Positions 27,981 to 37,377 of a stretch of 64,000 bases of DNA are shown here, piece by piece. The DNA comes from Burkholderia sp. GTDB taxonomy: Bacteria > Pseudomonadota > Gammaproteobacteria > Burkholderiales > Burkholderiaceae. Location of the stretch: the NCBI GenBank assembly GCA_031253835.1, contig JAIRVP010000022.1, forward strand, positions 19,507 to 83,506, written 5' to 3'. A model generated the notes under the pieces. It made no database searches, was not told the DNA's origin, and saw nothing but the letters and a program-made list of their open reading frames with translations. The first letter of the stretch is position 1. Every line of letters begins with the position of its first letter. The position numbers and the translations under genes were made by a program.

Positions 27981-29468
27981 TTACCCTGCGTTCGCCTGCC
28001 AGCCGAGCCCGAGGCTCTTCTGCACCGACACGTAGTCCTTGAGCAGCTCGGCTTGCCCGGCGATCACGTTCTGTTGCGCGGACAGCGCTTCACGTTGCGT
28101 ATCGAGCAGGTCGATCATCGACGCGACACCCGCGCGATAGCGCTCGTCCATCAGCGAGCGCGAATGCACGGCCGACGTCTGCACCTTCGTCAACGCGACG
28201 ACGTGCTCGCGCTGATGCCCGTATCGCTGCAATGCCGTGTTGGCATCCTGCAAGGCGCCGAGCACGGCCTTCTGATAATTCGCTTCCGCTTCGTCGCGCG
28301 ACGCTTCGGCTGCCCGTACTGCGCCGCGCGTACGCCCGAAGTCGAGGATGTTCCATTGCAGGTACGGCGCGCCGACCCACGTGAAATTCTGCTTGCGGAA
28401 CAGGTGGCCGGGGTCCGTCGCGCTGAAGCCGAGATCGCCGAGCAGCGTGACCTTCGGGAAGTAGTCGGCCACATGCTCGCCGATCTGCGCATTGCTCGAC
28501 GCGAGCCGGCGCTCGGCCGCGCGAATGTCGGGGCGCTGCTTCAGCAGCGTCGCCGGATCGCCGATCGCGACGTTGCCGGGCAGCGTCGGCAGCGGCGCGT
28601 CCGCGGTCGACAGCGCCGCGTCGAGCGCGCCCGGTGCGCGGCCCGTCAGGATCGCGAGCCGGTCGAGCGATTCCGTCACCTGCGCGTCGAGCGGGATCAG
28701 CGACGCACGCGTGTTCTCGACCTGCGTCGTCAGGCGCTCGATGTCCGCATCGGCCGCGACGCCGCGCGCGCGGCGCTGCTGCGTGAGTTCGAGCATCTTC
28801 TGCTGCAACTCGGCGGTGCGCTGCGACAGTGCGAGCCGTTGCTGCTGGTCGCGCAGGTCGACGTACGCATTCGCGACTTCGGCGGCGATCGACACCTGCG
28901 TATCGGCGAGATCGGCATCGACGGCTTCGGCCTGCGCGGATGCGGCTTCAACCGCACGACGTGTGCCGCCGAACAGGTCGATTTCCCAAGTTGCGTCGAA
29001 GCCGGCCGAATAGAGCTGCAGCGGGCCCGAGCCGCCCAGCGACGGCGACGTGCCGCTCGACGGGTTCGACCCGTTCGACGGCAGCAGCGAACCGAGCGCG
29101 CTGACGTCCGGTTCGCGCATGCGGATGGCCGCGGCGGTGGCCGACGCTTTCGGCAGCTGGGCCGCGCGCTGTTGCGACAGCTGCGCGCGCGATGCGCGCA
29201 AGCGTGCCTGTGCCGCGTGCAGGTCGGGGTTGTACACGAGCGCGGCGGTGATCAGGTCGTCGAGCTGGCGATCGTTCAGCGCGTGCCACCACGCGCTCGG
29301 TGCGGGCGCGGTGGAGTCGATGCCGGCGGCCGGCGCGCGCACGAAGGTCGGTGCATCGGGTGCGGCGGGCGCGCCGCGATAGTCGGGGCCGACCGTGCAG
29401 CCGGCGAGCAGGCACGCGGCCGCACACAGCGTGAGCGCAGGGCGGCGGGGCAGGGAGAAGGGTTTCAT
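27981..29468 (-). CDS. NodT-family outer-membrane factor of the EmrAB-type pump
   Basis: A 495-residue outer-membrane efflux lipoprotein. The signal ends in a lipobox (AACLLAGCTVGPDYRG, a hallmark NodT start). Two OEP repeats follow with the typical barrel-helix segments (FDATWEIDLFGGTRRAVEAA) and a C-terminal LLDTQREALSAQQN. It is the last gene of the EmrA-EmrB-OMF operon, 13 bp after the transporter, and gives the pump its own exit channel, unlike E. coli EmrAB, which borrows TolC. Confidence 0.93.
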   Translation of the reverse strand: MKPFSLPRRPALTLCAAACLLAGCTVGPDYRGAPAAPDAPTFVRAPAAGIDSTAPAPSAWWHALNDRQLDDLITAALVYNPDLHAAQARLRASRAQLSQQRAAQLPKASATAAAIRMREPDVSALGSLLPSNGSNPSSGTSPSLGGSGPLQLYSAGFDATWEIDLFGGTRRAVEAASAQAEAVDADLADTQVSIAAEVANAYVDLRDQQQRLALSQRTAELQQKMLELTQQRRARGVAADADIERLTTQVENTRASLIPLDAQVTESLDRLAILTGRAPGALDAALSTADAPLPTLPGNVAIGDPATLLKQRPDIRAAERRLASSNAQIGEHVADYFPKVTLLGDLGFSATDPGHLFRKQNFTWVGAPYLQWNILDFGRTRGAVRAAEASRDEAEANYQKAVLGALQDANTALQRYGHQREHVVALTKVQTSAVHSRSLMDERYRAGVASMIDLLDTQREALSAQQNVIAGQAELLKDYVSVQKSLGLGWQANAG

Positions 29469-29481
29469 CGCGTAAGACGGT

Positions 29482-31068
29482 TCAATGGCCGGACGACATC
29501 GGTTGCGGGCCGCGCGGCGTTCTCAGCAGCAGCGCGAGCGGCACGCAGGCGAGCAGCGCGAGGCCCAGCAGATAAAAGGTTTCGGAGTAGGTCATCACGA
29601 CGGCCTGGATCTGGATCTGCTGTGCCAGCTGTCCGAGCGCGCGCATGTTCGAATATGCGAGATCGCCGGTATGTGAAAACCAGTTGGACGCATAGGCCGA
29701 CAGCCGGTCCTGCCCGATCAGCGAGTTCGCGGTTACCGATTCGCGGAGCGCGGCCGTATGGAAGGTCGTGCGCCGGTCGATCACGGTGCCGATGATCGCA
29801 AGCCCGATCGAGCCGCCGAGGTTGCGCGCCATGTTGTAGAGCCCGGCCGCATCGCCCGAGTCTTCGCGCGCGACGGCCGCCATCGATGCCTGGTTGAGCG
29901 GCATCATCGCGAGCATCTGCGCGACGCCGCGGATCAGCTGCGACCACACGAAGTCGTGGCCGACGCTCTGCGCGGTCAGGCTGATGTCGAGCATGCAGCT
30001 CAGGCAGAACAGCAACAGCCCCGAGATCACGAGGATGCGGAAATCGACCTTGCCGAGCAGGCGCGGCAGGATCGGCATCACGAGAAAGGCCGGCAGCCCC
30101 GACAGCAGCATGATCGCGCCGGCCTGTTCCGCGTTGTAGCCGGCGACGATCGCGAGGAACTGCGGCAGCAGGTAGGACACGCCGTACAACCCGGCGCCGA
30201 CCGCGGACACGATCACGATCACGCTCGCGTAGCGCGGGTTGCGCATCAGCGACAGCCGCATGATCGGCCGTTTCGCGAAGCGCTGCGACAGTGCGATCAG
30301 GACCATCCCGGCAAACGACACGATGCTCAGCGTGACGATCATCTGCGACTCGAACCAGCGCTCGCGCTGGCCTTCCTCGAGCACGACGGTCAGCGAGCTC
30401 AGGCCGATCGTGAGGCCGAAGATGCCGAGCCAGTCCGCGTTGAAGAACGAATGCCATTGCGGTCGGTCCGACGGCAGCCCGAACACCAGCAGCGCCATCA
30501 GCAGCAGGCACACGGGCAGGTTCAGGAAGAAGCACCAGCTCCAGCTCACGTTCTCCGCGAGCCAGCCGCCGAGCACGGGGCCGAACAGCGGCCCGAGCAG
30601 CACGATCAGGCCGAACAGCGTCATCCCGACCGGCAACTGCGACAGCGGCAGCCGCGTGCGGATGATCGTCTGCGCGGTCGGGATCAGCGCGCCGCCCGTG
30701 AAGCCCTGGCCGATCCGGCCGGCGATCATCATCGGCAGCGAGTGCGACCAGCCGCACATCATCGAGAACGCGATGAACAGCGCGGAGTTCGTCAGCAGGA
30801 AATTGCGCAACCCGAACACGCGCGTGAGCCATGCGGCGAGCGGGATCATCACGATTTCCGACATCAGGTAGCCGGTCGAGATCCACGTGCCTTCGGTGCC
30901 GGTCGCGCCGATTTCACCCTGGATCTGCGGCAGCGCGGAGTTCGTGATCGAGATGTCGAGCGTCGCCATCAGCGCGCCGAGCGCGCCGGCCGCGACCGCG
31001 ATCCAGTCGGTGACGCTCGCGCGGCCCTCGTGCGGCGGCGCGGGCATCGTGGCGGACGTATCAGCCAT
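29482..31068 (-). CDS. DHA2-family (EmrB-like) MFS drug exporter
   Basis: A 528-residue major-facilitator transporter with 14 predicted membrane segments and the DHA2 motifs: LDISITNSALPQIQGEIGA in segment one and GYLMSEIVMIPLAAWLTRVFG after. Its ATG overlaps the adaptor stop by eight bases, so translation is coupled. Together with the HlyD-type adaptor and the NodT factor it forms a tripartite exporter driven by the proton gradient. EmrB relatives export hydrophobic uncouplers, fatty acids or antibiotics; the substrate here is unknown. Confidence 0.93.
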   Translation of the reverse strand: MADTSATMPAPPHEGRASVTDWIAVAAGALGALMATLDISITNSALPQIQGEIGATGTEGTWISTGYLMSEIVMIPLAAWLTRVFGLRNFLLTNSALFIAFSMMCGWSHSLPMMIAGRIGQGFTGGALIPTAQTIIRTRLPLSQLPVGMTLFGLIVLLGPLFGPVLGGWLAENVSWSWCFFLNLPVCLLLMALLVFGLPSDRPQWHSFFNADWLGIFGLTIGLSSLTVVLEEGQRERWFESQMIVTLSIVSFAGMVLIALSQRFAKRPIMRLSLMRNPRYASVIVIVSAVGAGLYGVSYLLPQFLAIVAGYNAEQAGAIMLLSGLPAFLVMPILPRLLGKVDFRILVISGLLLFCLSCMLDISLTAQSVGHDFVWSQLIRGVAQMLAMMPLNQASMAAVAREDSGDAAGLYNMARNLGGSIGLAIIGTVIDRRTTFHTAALRESVTANSLIGQDRLSAYASNWFSHTGDLAYSNMRALGQLAQQIQIQAVVMTYSETFYLLGLALLACVPLALLLRTPRGPQPMSSGH

Positions 31069-32185
31069 GGCGCTTCTCGTCGCCGGCCGAGCGCGTGTCG
31101 ACGTCGACCGTCACCGACAGCCCCGGCAGCAGCATGCGTTGCGTGCGGGCGTTCGAATCGAGACGGATGCGTACCGGCACGCGCTGGACGATCTTCGTGA
31201 AGTTGCCGGTCGCGTTCTCGGGCGGCAGCAGCGCGAACTGCGCGCCGGTGCCGGGCGCGAAGCTGTCGACGACGCCGGACAGTGCGCCGTCCGGCAGCGC
31301 GTCGACATGCAGCGACACGGGCTGGCCGATGCGCATGTTGCCGATCTGCGTTTCCTTGAAGTTCGCGACGAGATAGATCGAGTCGACCGGCACGACGGTC
31401 AGCAGCCGCGTGCCGGGCTGCACGTACTGGCCGACGCGCACCGTGCGATCGCCGACGCGGCCGGCGAGCGTGCTGCGCACGATCGTGTTGTCGAGATCGA
31501 GCTGCGATTGCGCGGCGCTGGCCTGTGCGGCCTCGAGCTGCGCGCGTGCCTGCTGGCGCTGCGCGGTGAACGACGCGATCTGCGTGCGCGCGGCGGCGAT
31601 CGACGCGTTGTTCGCGGCCAGCGTCGCGGCGGCCTGGTCGCGCGTGCTCTTCAGGTCGGCGACGCGTTCGTGCGTTTCCGCGCCGGTCGCCGCGAGCGGT
31701 GCATAGCGCGTGTATTCGTCGCTGGCGTGCTGCGCGTTGATGCGCGACACCTTCGCCTGCGCATCGGCCTGTTCGAGATTCGCGTGCTGCTGGCTGATGT
31801 CGGCTTCGGCGCGCGCGATGTCCGCACGGCGGGCGTCGACGGTCGCGAGCGCCTGCGCGAGAGCGACCTGGTACTGGCGGACGTCGAGCCGCACGAGCGG
31901 ATCGCCGGCCTTCACGGGCTGGTTGTCGCGCACGTAGACGTCGGTCACGTAGCCGGCGACCTTCGGCGCGGCAGTCATGCTGTCTGCCTGCAGGTACGCA
32001 TCGTTGGTGCTTTCGATGAAGCGGCCGACCGTCCACCAGCGGCCGAGCCAGACGGCACCGCCGATGGCTGCGAGCACGGCGACGGCGAGCAGGATGCGCA
32101 GCTTCGATCCGCCGTTTCCGTTGCGCGGCGTTGTTCCGTTTTCCTGACGATCTGCTTTCTGTGGCGGGTCTTGCGGCGTCGACAT
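31061..32185 (-). CDS. EmrA/HlyD-type membrane-fusion adaptor
   Basis: A 374-residue adaptor with one N-terminal membrane segment (~28-48, ILLAVAVLAAIGGAVWLGRW), a biotinyl-lipoyl half motif (VAGYVTDVYVRDNQPVKAGD), a long coiled-coil hairpin rich in Ala/Gln, and the closing SVTVDVDTRSA end typical of EmrA. It is the first gene of the operon. It starts 92 bp from the divergent TetR gene, with the palindromic operator between. Confidence 0.93.
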   Translation of the reverse strand: MSTPQDPPQKADRQENGTTPRNGNGGSKLRILLAVAVLAAIGGAVWLGRWWTVGRFIESTNDAYLQADSMTAAPKVAGYVTDVYVRDNQPVKAGDPLVRLDVRQYQVALAQALATVDARRADIARAEADISQQHANLEQADAQAKVSRINAQHASDEYTRYAPLAATGAETHERVADLKSTRDQAAATLAANNASIAAARTQIASFTAQRQQARAQLEAAQASAAQSQLDLDNTIVRSTLAGRVGDRTVRVGQYVQPGTRLLTVVPVDSIYLVANFKETQIGNMRIGQPVSLHVDALPDGALSGVVDSFAPGTGAQFALLPPENATGNFTKIVQRVPVRIRLDSNARTQRMLLPGLSVTVDVDTRSAGDEKRHG

Positions 32186-32197
32186 GCGGGATCCAAT

Positions 32198-32231
32198 TTA
32201 TTCCAAGTGGAATAATTATTCCAGTTGATAA
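32198..32231. promoter_or_regulatory. Palindromic operator between emrA-like and tetR-like genes
   Basis: An exact inverted repeat TTATTCCA-AG-TGGAATAA occupies 32198-32215. Immediately after it, TTATTCCAGTTGATAA (32216-32231) repeats the left arm and part of the right. It lies 13 bp from the adaptor start and 46 bp from the repressor start, where binding by the TetR protein would block both genes. AT-rich composition stands out from the flanks. Confidence 0.75.
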
Positions 32232-32276
32232 AATTGTGTCAAGTAGAATGTCGATCGATCGAATGACGAGGAAGGC

Positions 32277-33113
32277 ATGAACGAAGCGAAGAAGCTGCGC
32301 CGTACGTCGGCGGGCGGCTACGCGCGCGGCGACGAAACGCGCCAGCGGATCATCGAGGCGGCAATCGAACTGTTCGGCGAACGCGGGTTCGCGGGCGCGT
32401 CGACGCGCGAGATCGCCGCGATGGCGGGCGTGAACGCGCCTGCGCTCCAGTACTACTTCGAGAACAAGGAAGGCGTGTACCGCGCGTGCGTGGAGACGAT
32501 CGCGGAGAACGGCTGGGAGGTGTTCGCGCCCGCGGTCGGCCATGCGTGGGCGATGCTCGACGCGGACGCGGAGATCGACGTGCTGATCGACGCGTTCATC
32601 GGGTTGCTGCGCGCACTGTCGGACCGGATGTTCACCGCACCGAAGACGATGAACCAGCGGATGTTCTTCGCGCGCGAGCAGGGTGGCCAGGAGCCGGCGA
32701 GCGCGAGCGAAATCCTGATGACGCGCATGCGCAAGCCGCTCAACGACGTGACCGCCGAGCTGATCGGCCGCATTTCGGGGCGGCCGGCCGACGATCCCGT
32801 CACGCGGTTGCGCGCGCTGAGCCTGTTCGGGCAGCTCACGGTATTCCACATCGCGCAGCGTTCGGCGCTGCAGTTGCTCGAGTGGGAGGCGTTCGACGGC
32901 GAGCGTTCGGCGCTGCTGATCGAGACGATCGCCGACCAGACGCGCGTGCTGCTCGAACAATGGCACGCGCAGCGCGACGCGCCGGCGGCCGGTGCGGAAA
33001 GCGCGGCGAAGCGCGGGCAGGGTGCCGCCGCGTCGAAACGCACGGCGAAACCGGGGACGGTGCCCCCCGCGGCGAAAAGCACGGCGCGCGTGAAGAAACC
33101 CGCCGCGCGTTGA
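32277..33113 (+). CDS. TetR/CerR-family repressor of the EmrAB-type pump
   Basis: A 278-residue TetR-type regulator. The helix-turn-helix is at ~20-68 (IIEAAIELFGERGFAGASTR, EIAAMAGVNAPALQYYF). The ligand domain (~80-225) resembles the CerR/YbiH subgroup. The last ~50 residues are a Lys/Ala/Arg-rich tail not typical of the family. It is divergent from the pump operon across a palindromic operator, so it very likely represses the pump and itself and releases on binding a pump substrate. Confidence 0.9.
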   Translation: MNEAKKLRRTSAGGYARGDETRQRIIEAAIELFGERGFAGASTREIAAMAGVNAPALQYYFENKEGVYRACVETIAENGWEVFAPAVGHAWAMLDADAEIDVLIDAFIGLLRALSDRMFTAPKTMNQRMFFAREQGGQEPASASEILMTRMRKPLNDVTAELIGRISGRPADDPVTRLRALSLFGQLTVFHIAQRSALQLLEWEAFDGERSALLIETIADQTRVLLEQWHAQRDAPAAGAESAAKRGQGAAASKRTAKPGTVPPAAKSTARVKKPAAR

Positions 33114-33140
33114 GCACGGCGCGCCACGCGCGCTGAACGG

Positions 33141-35606
33141 TCAGCCCGGCTTGCGCTCCCCGTTGCCGGGCGATGGCGGCCGGGGCGGCGTTCCTGCGGC
33201 ATGGCCGGCGCCGTTTTCGCCTTCATTGTCACCGTTGCCCGCAGGCCGCGATCCGTCCGCATAGGCAACCAGGCTGCGCTGCGGATTGGCGATCCGGATC
33301 CCGCGCTCGCGGAAGGTCTCCGCGATCCGCCGGTTGAATTCACGCTGCACGCTCCAGCGCGTCGAGTCCGTGCACTGCATCTGACCGGCCAGCGCGAGCG
33401 CTGCGCCGTCGACCTGGTCGATCCCCCAGTAGCTGAAGTCCGACAGGATGCCGTCGTGGTACTTCGGATCGTCGCGCAACGCGGCGCCGATTTCCTTCAG
33501 CGTCGCGATCGCGCGATCGATGTCCTCGCCGTACGCGATGCTGACCTTGACGGCCGCGTTGCCGAGCCCGCGATTCGTATTGTTGACGGTCGTCACCGAG
33601 CTGAACGGGATCGTGTACAGCGACCCGTCGCCCGCACGCAGCCGCACGGTGCGGATCGACAGGTATTCGACCGTGCCCGACACGCCGGCAAGCGTGACCC
33701 AGTCGCCGACCTGCATCGCGTTTTCCATCAGCAGGAAGATCCCGGTGATGAAATCCTGCACGAGCTTCTGCGAGCCGAAGCCGAGCGCGACGCCGAAGAT
33801 GCTCGCACCGGCCAGCAGCGGGCCGACGTTCACGCCGAGCTGGCTGAGGCCCGTCAGCACGACGACGAGCGCGATCATCACGAACAGCAGCGAGCGCAGC
33901 ATCGGCAGCAGCGTGCGCAGCCGCGCCGCGCGCACCAGGTTGCCTTCGCGTGTCCAGCGCTGCAGGCGGCGCTCGATCGCGATGTTCGCGGCCTCCCAGA
34001 CGACGAGCGCGACGATCGCCGCGATCGCGATCGTCACCAACGCCGACGCGAGCCGGTGGCCGATCGTGCCCGTCTCGAACGCGCGGAAGACCGGCACGCC
34101 CCAGATCTGCAGCAACAGCACGAGGGTCACGATGCCGATCGCGCCCGAGACGATCTGGCGCAGCAGCGGGTAGTAGCGGTACGCGTGCAGATGGACGAGC
34201 GTGCGGTCTTCGTCGCGGCCCTGGAACAGCCGCGCGAGCGCGCCGAACACGACGATCGACACCATCCGCATGCCGATCATCACGGCGATCGAGCGGCCGC
34301 CGAGCGTGATCAGCACGCGGTAGCCGTTGTGGACGTCGAGCGCCCACACGAACCACAGCGCCATCACGACGAAGACCGACACGGGCGCCCAGGCGTCCGC
34401 GAGCGCGTTGCCGATCACGGCGAAGGCCGGACGGTCCGCACCGGCCGCGCGAATCCGCGCGGCGACCGGCTGGCGGCACTGCAGGATCAGTATCGAGATC
34501 ATCACGTGCCCGACGAGCGCGACGGCTTTCAGCAGCGCGACGTGACCGGCTTCGCTGAGGCCGAAGTTCGCGGCGATCTCGATCGCGGCCGTGCACGCGC
34601 CGACCACGATCACGATCCGCGCGATCGAACGCTGCGCGAAATCGGCCCACGCGTCGCTGATGTGCACGAGCCGCAACTGCCGCGCATCGGGCTGGAAGAA
34701 CAGCCGGCTGACGATCGTGACGAGCCGGCAGATCACGTAGATGTCGATCAGCGCTTCGAGCGCGGATTCGATCGGCGTGCCCGTATCGCCGATCAGCGAC
34801 ATCGTCAGGCTCGCGACGCCGACGAACACGAGCAGCGGCACCGCGCGCAGCGCGAGGCTGACGAGCGCGCGCGGCATCCGGTACAGCAGCGTGGAGTGAC
34901 GCCGCGCGTGGCCTTGACCTTGGGATGAAGCCGGCGCGGCTTCGGCAGCATCGGTGGCGCCGGGCGGGACGGATGTGTCCGGCGGGGCGTCGTCGTCGGG
35001 TGTGACGGAATCGGGCACGGTGCGGCGTGATGTATCGGCGCGCCGCGCGGCCACGGCAGCCAGCGCGCGTCGCAACAGCCGCTTCGCGAACCATTCGACG
35101 CAGAGCGCGGGCACGAGCACGGCGAGGATGATCCAGATCGCGTGCGCGAGATCGGCGCGCTCGTCGGCGCGCACCAGCCGGTCATGCCACCAGCTGCCGA
35201 CCGAGCCGACATCGAGCAGCGAGCGCAGCGATTCCTTCAGCGCGCCGCCGATTTCGGTGGTCCAGCGCGACCCCTGGCGGACGAGCATCGACGCGAGGCC
35301 GTTCGACGTGAGGGCAGTCGGGGCAGTCGGGGCCGCGGCGGCCGATGCGCTGCCGGTCGCGGCCGCTTCGCTGGCCGTGACCGCGGGCGCACTCAATGCC
35401 CCGACGGCTGCGATCGCGCGCAGCGTCGTTTCGACCTGCGCGCGATCGCGCGGATTTTCGAGCACATTGAGTGCCTGCTGGGCCTGTTGCGGCGTCAGCG
35501 CGGGCGCGGTGCCGGAAGCGGCGGACGCAGCGGCGGGGGCGGGCGTGGCCGCATGGGCGGCCGATACGACGGCGGCAAGCAGCCAGCCGAGGAGGAAATG
35601 TCGCAT
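33141..35606 (-). CDS. Large MscS-family mechanosensitive channel
   Basis: An 821-residue membrane protein with a signal peptide (ends AHAAT), a long Ala-rich periplasmic part, roughly ten membrane segments and a C-terminal MscS core. The pore helix is visible near 585-610 (LLAGASIFGVALGFGSQKLVQ), followed by the beta domain with the DWVTLAGVSGTVEYLSIRTV segment. Size and layout resemble the YbiO/YnaI-type large MscS proteins rather than MscK. Such channels open under membrane tension and release solutes during osmotic downshock. A disordered Gly/Asn/Pro tail ends the protein. It converges with the TetR gene. Confidence 0.9.
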   Translation of the reverse strand: MRHFLLGWLLAAVVSAAHAATPAPAAASAASGTAPALTPQQAQQALNVLENPRDRAQVETTLRAIAAVGALSAPAVTASEAAATGSASAAAAPTAPTALTSNGLASMLVRQGSRWTTEIGGALKESLRSLLDVGSVGSWWHDRLVRADERADLAHAIWIILAVLVPALCVEWFAKRLLRRALAAVAARRADTSRRTVPDSVTPDDDAPPDTSVPPGATDAAEAAPASSQGQGHARRHSTLLYRMPRALVSLALRAVPLLVFVGVASLTMSLIGDTGTPIESALEALIDIYVICRLVTIVSRLFFQPDARQLRLVHISDAWADFAQRSIARIVIVVGACTAAIEIAANFGLSEAGHVALLKAVALVGHVMISILILQCRQPVAARIRAAGADRPAFAVIGNALADAWAPVSVFVVMALWFVWALDVHNGYRVLITLGGRSIAVMIGMRMVSIVVFGALARLFQGRDEDRTLVHLHAYRYYPLLRQIVSGAIGIVTLVLLLQIWGVPVFRAFETGTIGHRLASALVTIAIAAIVALVVWEAANIAIERRLQRWTREGNLVRAARLRTLLPMLRSLLFVMIALVVVLTGLSQLGVNVGPLLAGASIFGVALGFGSQKLVQDFITGIFLLMENAMQVGDWVTLAGVSGTVEYLSIRTVRLRAGDGSLYTIPFSSVTTVNNTNRGLGNAAVKVSIAYGEDIDRAIATLKEIGAALRDDPKYHDGILSDFSYWGIDQVDGAALALAGQMQCTDSTRWSVQREFNRRIAETFRERGIRIANPQRSLVAYADGSRPAGNGDNEGENGAGHAAGTPPRPPSPGNGERKPG

Positions 35607-35934
35607 GGAGTAGGCATGCGGGTGCGCATCGGCGCGCGGCCCGCCGGGCTGAACGAGGGACGGAAGTTAACATGATCGCGACCGGAGCCGAATAGTTCCG
35701 TCGACGACTATTCGAATCGGGCATGCGCGAGGCGGTGCGGGCGTTTGCGGCGCGCTCACGCAGGCAAGTGTCTGACGCAGGCTGCAGAGGGTTCGATAGT
35801 CGGGAGCGTCATGCTTGCTGAATCGTAAGGTGCTTGTAACACCCGTTTGCTCGTCGGAGACGAGCAGCACGCTGCCACGCGAGCACCTGCCCGATCACGC
35901 ATGACGCATTAGATGAATTCGGATTCCTGATGAA
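35607..35934. other. Intergenic region between MscS and LLM genes
   Basis: 328 bp with no convincing coding frame. An 8-bp inverted repeat TGCTCGTC-GGA-GACGAGCA is at 35848-35866. The channel gene promoter should lie near 35620-35720. No T-rich terminator for the LLM gene is obvious. Confidence 0.5.
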
Positions 35935-36894
35935 TCACGAATGTTCGCCGTGAAAGACCGGCAGCACATGCTCGGCGATTTCCTCGATGACCTCACGCAC
36001 GGGCCGGTCCGATCCCGGGTTCAGCGTGACATGATGCGTGCCGGCCGCACGCATGTCCTGCAGGATGTCGACCAGCGCGCGGCGCCCGGTTGCGTAGCCG
36101 AGCGACAGTGCGCTGGCCGGTGCGTCGGGGTCCGTTGCGAGGTCGAGCCGCATCGACACGCCGAACGCGCGAAATTCCGGCGCGGGAAGGCGATCGACCG
36201 CCGCGCGCCACATCGAATGGCGTGCGCGCTGCGTGTCCGGATCGCGGTGGTACGTCATCCAGCCGATCGAGTGCCGCGCGATCCAGTCGACGCTTTGTCC
36301 GCCCGAGCCGACCGCGAGCATCGGCACCGCGTCGTCGCCGCGCGGCAGCAGCATGAATTCGGGCGCGTCGGGCGGCGCTTCGTCGGGCAGCACGCGGGGC
36401 GGCATGCCCAGCGCGGCCGCGACGACGTCCCAGTGCGCGCGGTAACGGTCGCGACGCGTTTCCGCATCGACGCCGAACGCCGCATATTCGGGCGGCCGGT
36501 CGCCTGAGCCGAGCCCGAGGATGAAGCGCCCGCCCGACAGCGTCGCGACCGACAGCGCGCCTTTCGCGATATGCAGCGGATGACGTAGCGGCAGGACGAT
36601 CGCGCCGCTCGCCAGCGCGATCCGGCGCGTGCGCGCCGCCAGTGCGCCGAGCAGCACCCACGGGTCGAGATGGCCGACCGGGTCCGGGTAGTCGGCGCTG
36701 TTCAACGGCACGTCGCGAATCCACAGCGCGCGAAAGCCGAGCGTATCGGCCAGCGCGGCGAGTTCGAGCTGCTCGTTGAAGTCGGCGACGATATGGCCGC
36801 CGCGAAGCAGCGGCAGCGTGAGGCCGATCGACAGCCGTCCGTCCGAAAAGACGCGATGGGCGACGTCGGGGCGGGCAGGGGCGGGCGTGGTCAT
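35935..36894 (-). CDS. Luciferase-like (LLM) flavin-dependent oxidoreductase
   Basis: A 319-residue bacterial-luciferase-like monooxygenase (TIM-barrel, FMN or F420 family; in Burkholderia FMN is expected). Typical segments are ALADTLGFRALWIRDVP, LLGALAARTRRIALASGAIV and GGRFILGLGSGDRPPEYAAF. The family oxidises small organic substrates, often with a partner flavin reductase; none is next to it. It probably forms a single-gene unit. The substrate is unknown. Confidence 0.88.
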   Translation of the reverse strand: MTTPAPARPDVAHRVFSDGRLSIGLTLPLLRGGHIVADFNEQLELAALADTLGFRALWIRDVPLNSADYPDPVGHLDPWVLLGALAARTRRIALASGAIVLPLRHPLHIAKGALSVATLSGGRFILGLGSGDRPPEYAAFGVDAETRRDRYRAHWDVVAAALGMPPRVLPDEAPPDAPEFMLLPRGDDAVPMLAVGSGGQSVDWIARHSIGWMTYHRDPDTQRARHSMWRAAVDRLPAPEFRAFGVSMRLDLATDPDAPASALSLGYATGRRALVDILQDMRAAGTHHVTLNPGSDRPVREVIEEIAEHVLPVFHGEHS

Positions 36895-36999
36895 GTCGGA
36901 TCCTTGAGGGCGATGCGAGGCGGAGACGCGATGTTCCGTGTCCGAATGCTAGCGTGTTTGCGCAAGGCGCGAGCCGCGCGGCATGTGCCGTTCCCGGCG

Positions 37000-37377
37000 C
37001 TACGCGATCCGCAGCGTCACGCCGATCAGCGCGATGCGTGCGTCGGTGTCGAAGCCGGGCGTGGGCGGCAGCGCGTACACGAGGCCGAGGTTCCAGCGCG
37101 GAACGGGCGCGAGGAGCGCCAGATAGCGTTCGAGAGGCACGGGCTCGATGCGATCCGCGAAACGCGGTTCGCTGCCGGCCACGCGCGCCAGTTCGTCCGC
37201 AATGGAGTCGGATACGTCGGCGCGTACGCCGGCGAGGTTGCCGTGAGCGCCTCGACCCAGCCAGAAGCGCGGCCCGGGCGAGCCGTCCGGATCGTTCTCG
37301 CGATCGATCCGGCGATCCGCGTGCAGCCGGAACAATGTGCGGCAGTCGATTTCCAGCCAGTCTTGTGGGTCGGACAT
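37000..37377 (-). CDS. Short unknown protein, possible remnant of an acetyltransferase-like gene
   Basis: A 125-residue frame from the ATG at 37377 (MSDPQDWLEIDCRTLFRLHA). The N-terminal part looks like a real protein with even composition (FWLGRGAHGNLAGVRADV, LLAPVPRWNLGLVYALP). The protein stops abruptly with ALIGVTLRIA. I think the front half resembles the start of a longer (250-300 residue) GNAT-like Burkholderia protein, in which case an internal part has been lost. This is from memory and uncertain. The frame remains open upstream, but those residues look like noise. Confidence 0.45.
   Translation of the reverse strand: MSDPQDWLEIDCRTLFRLHADRRIDRENDPDGSPGPRFWLGRGAHGNLAGVRADVSDSIADELARVAGSEPRFADRIEPVPLERYLALLAPVPRWNLGLVYALPPTPGFDTDARIALIGVTLRIA

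Noticed and set aside
27981..32185. Naming the MFS tripartite pump emrAB outright
   Set aside because: Family and layout fit, but several Burkholderia paralogues exist and the substrate is unknown, so no gene symbol was given.
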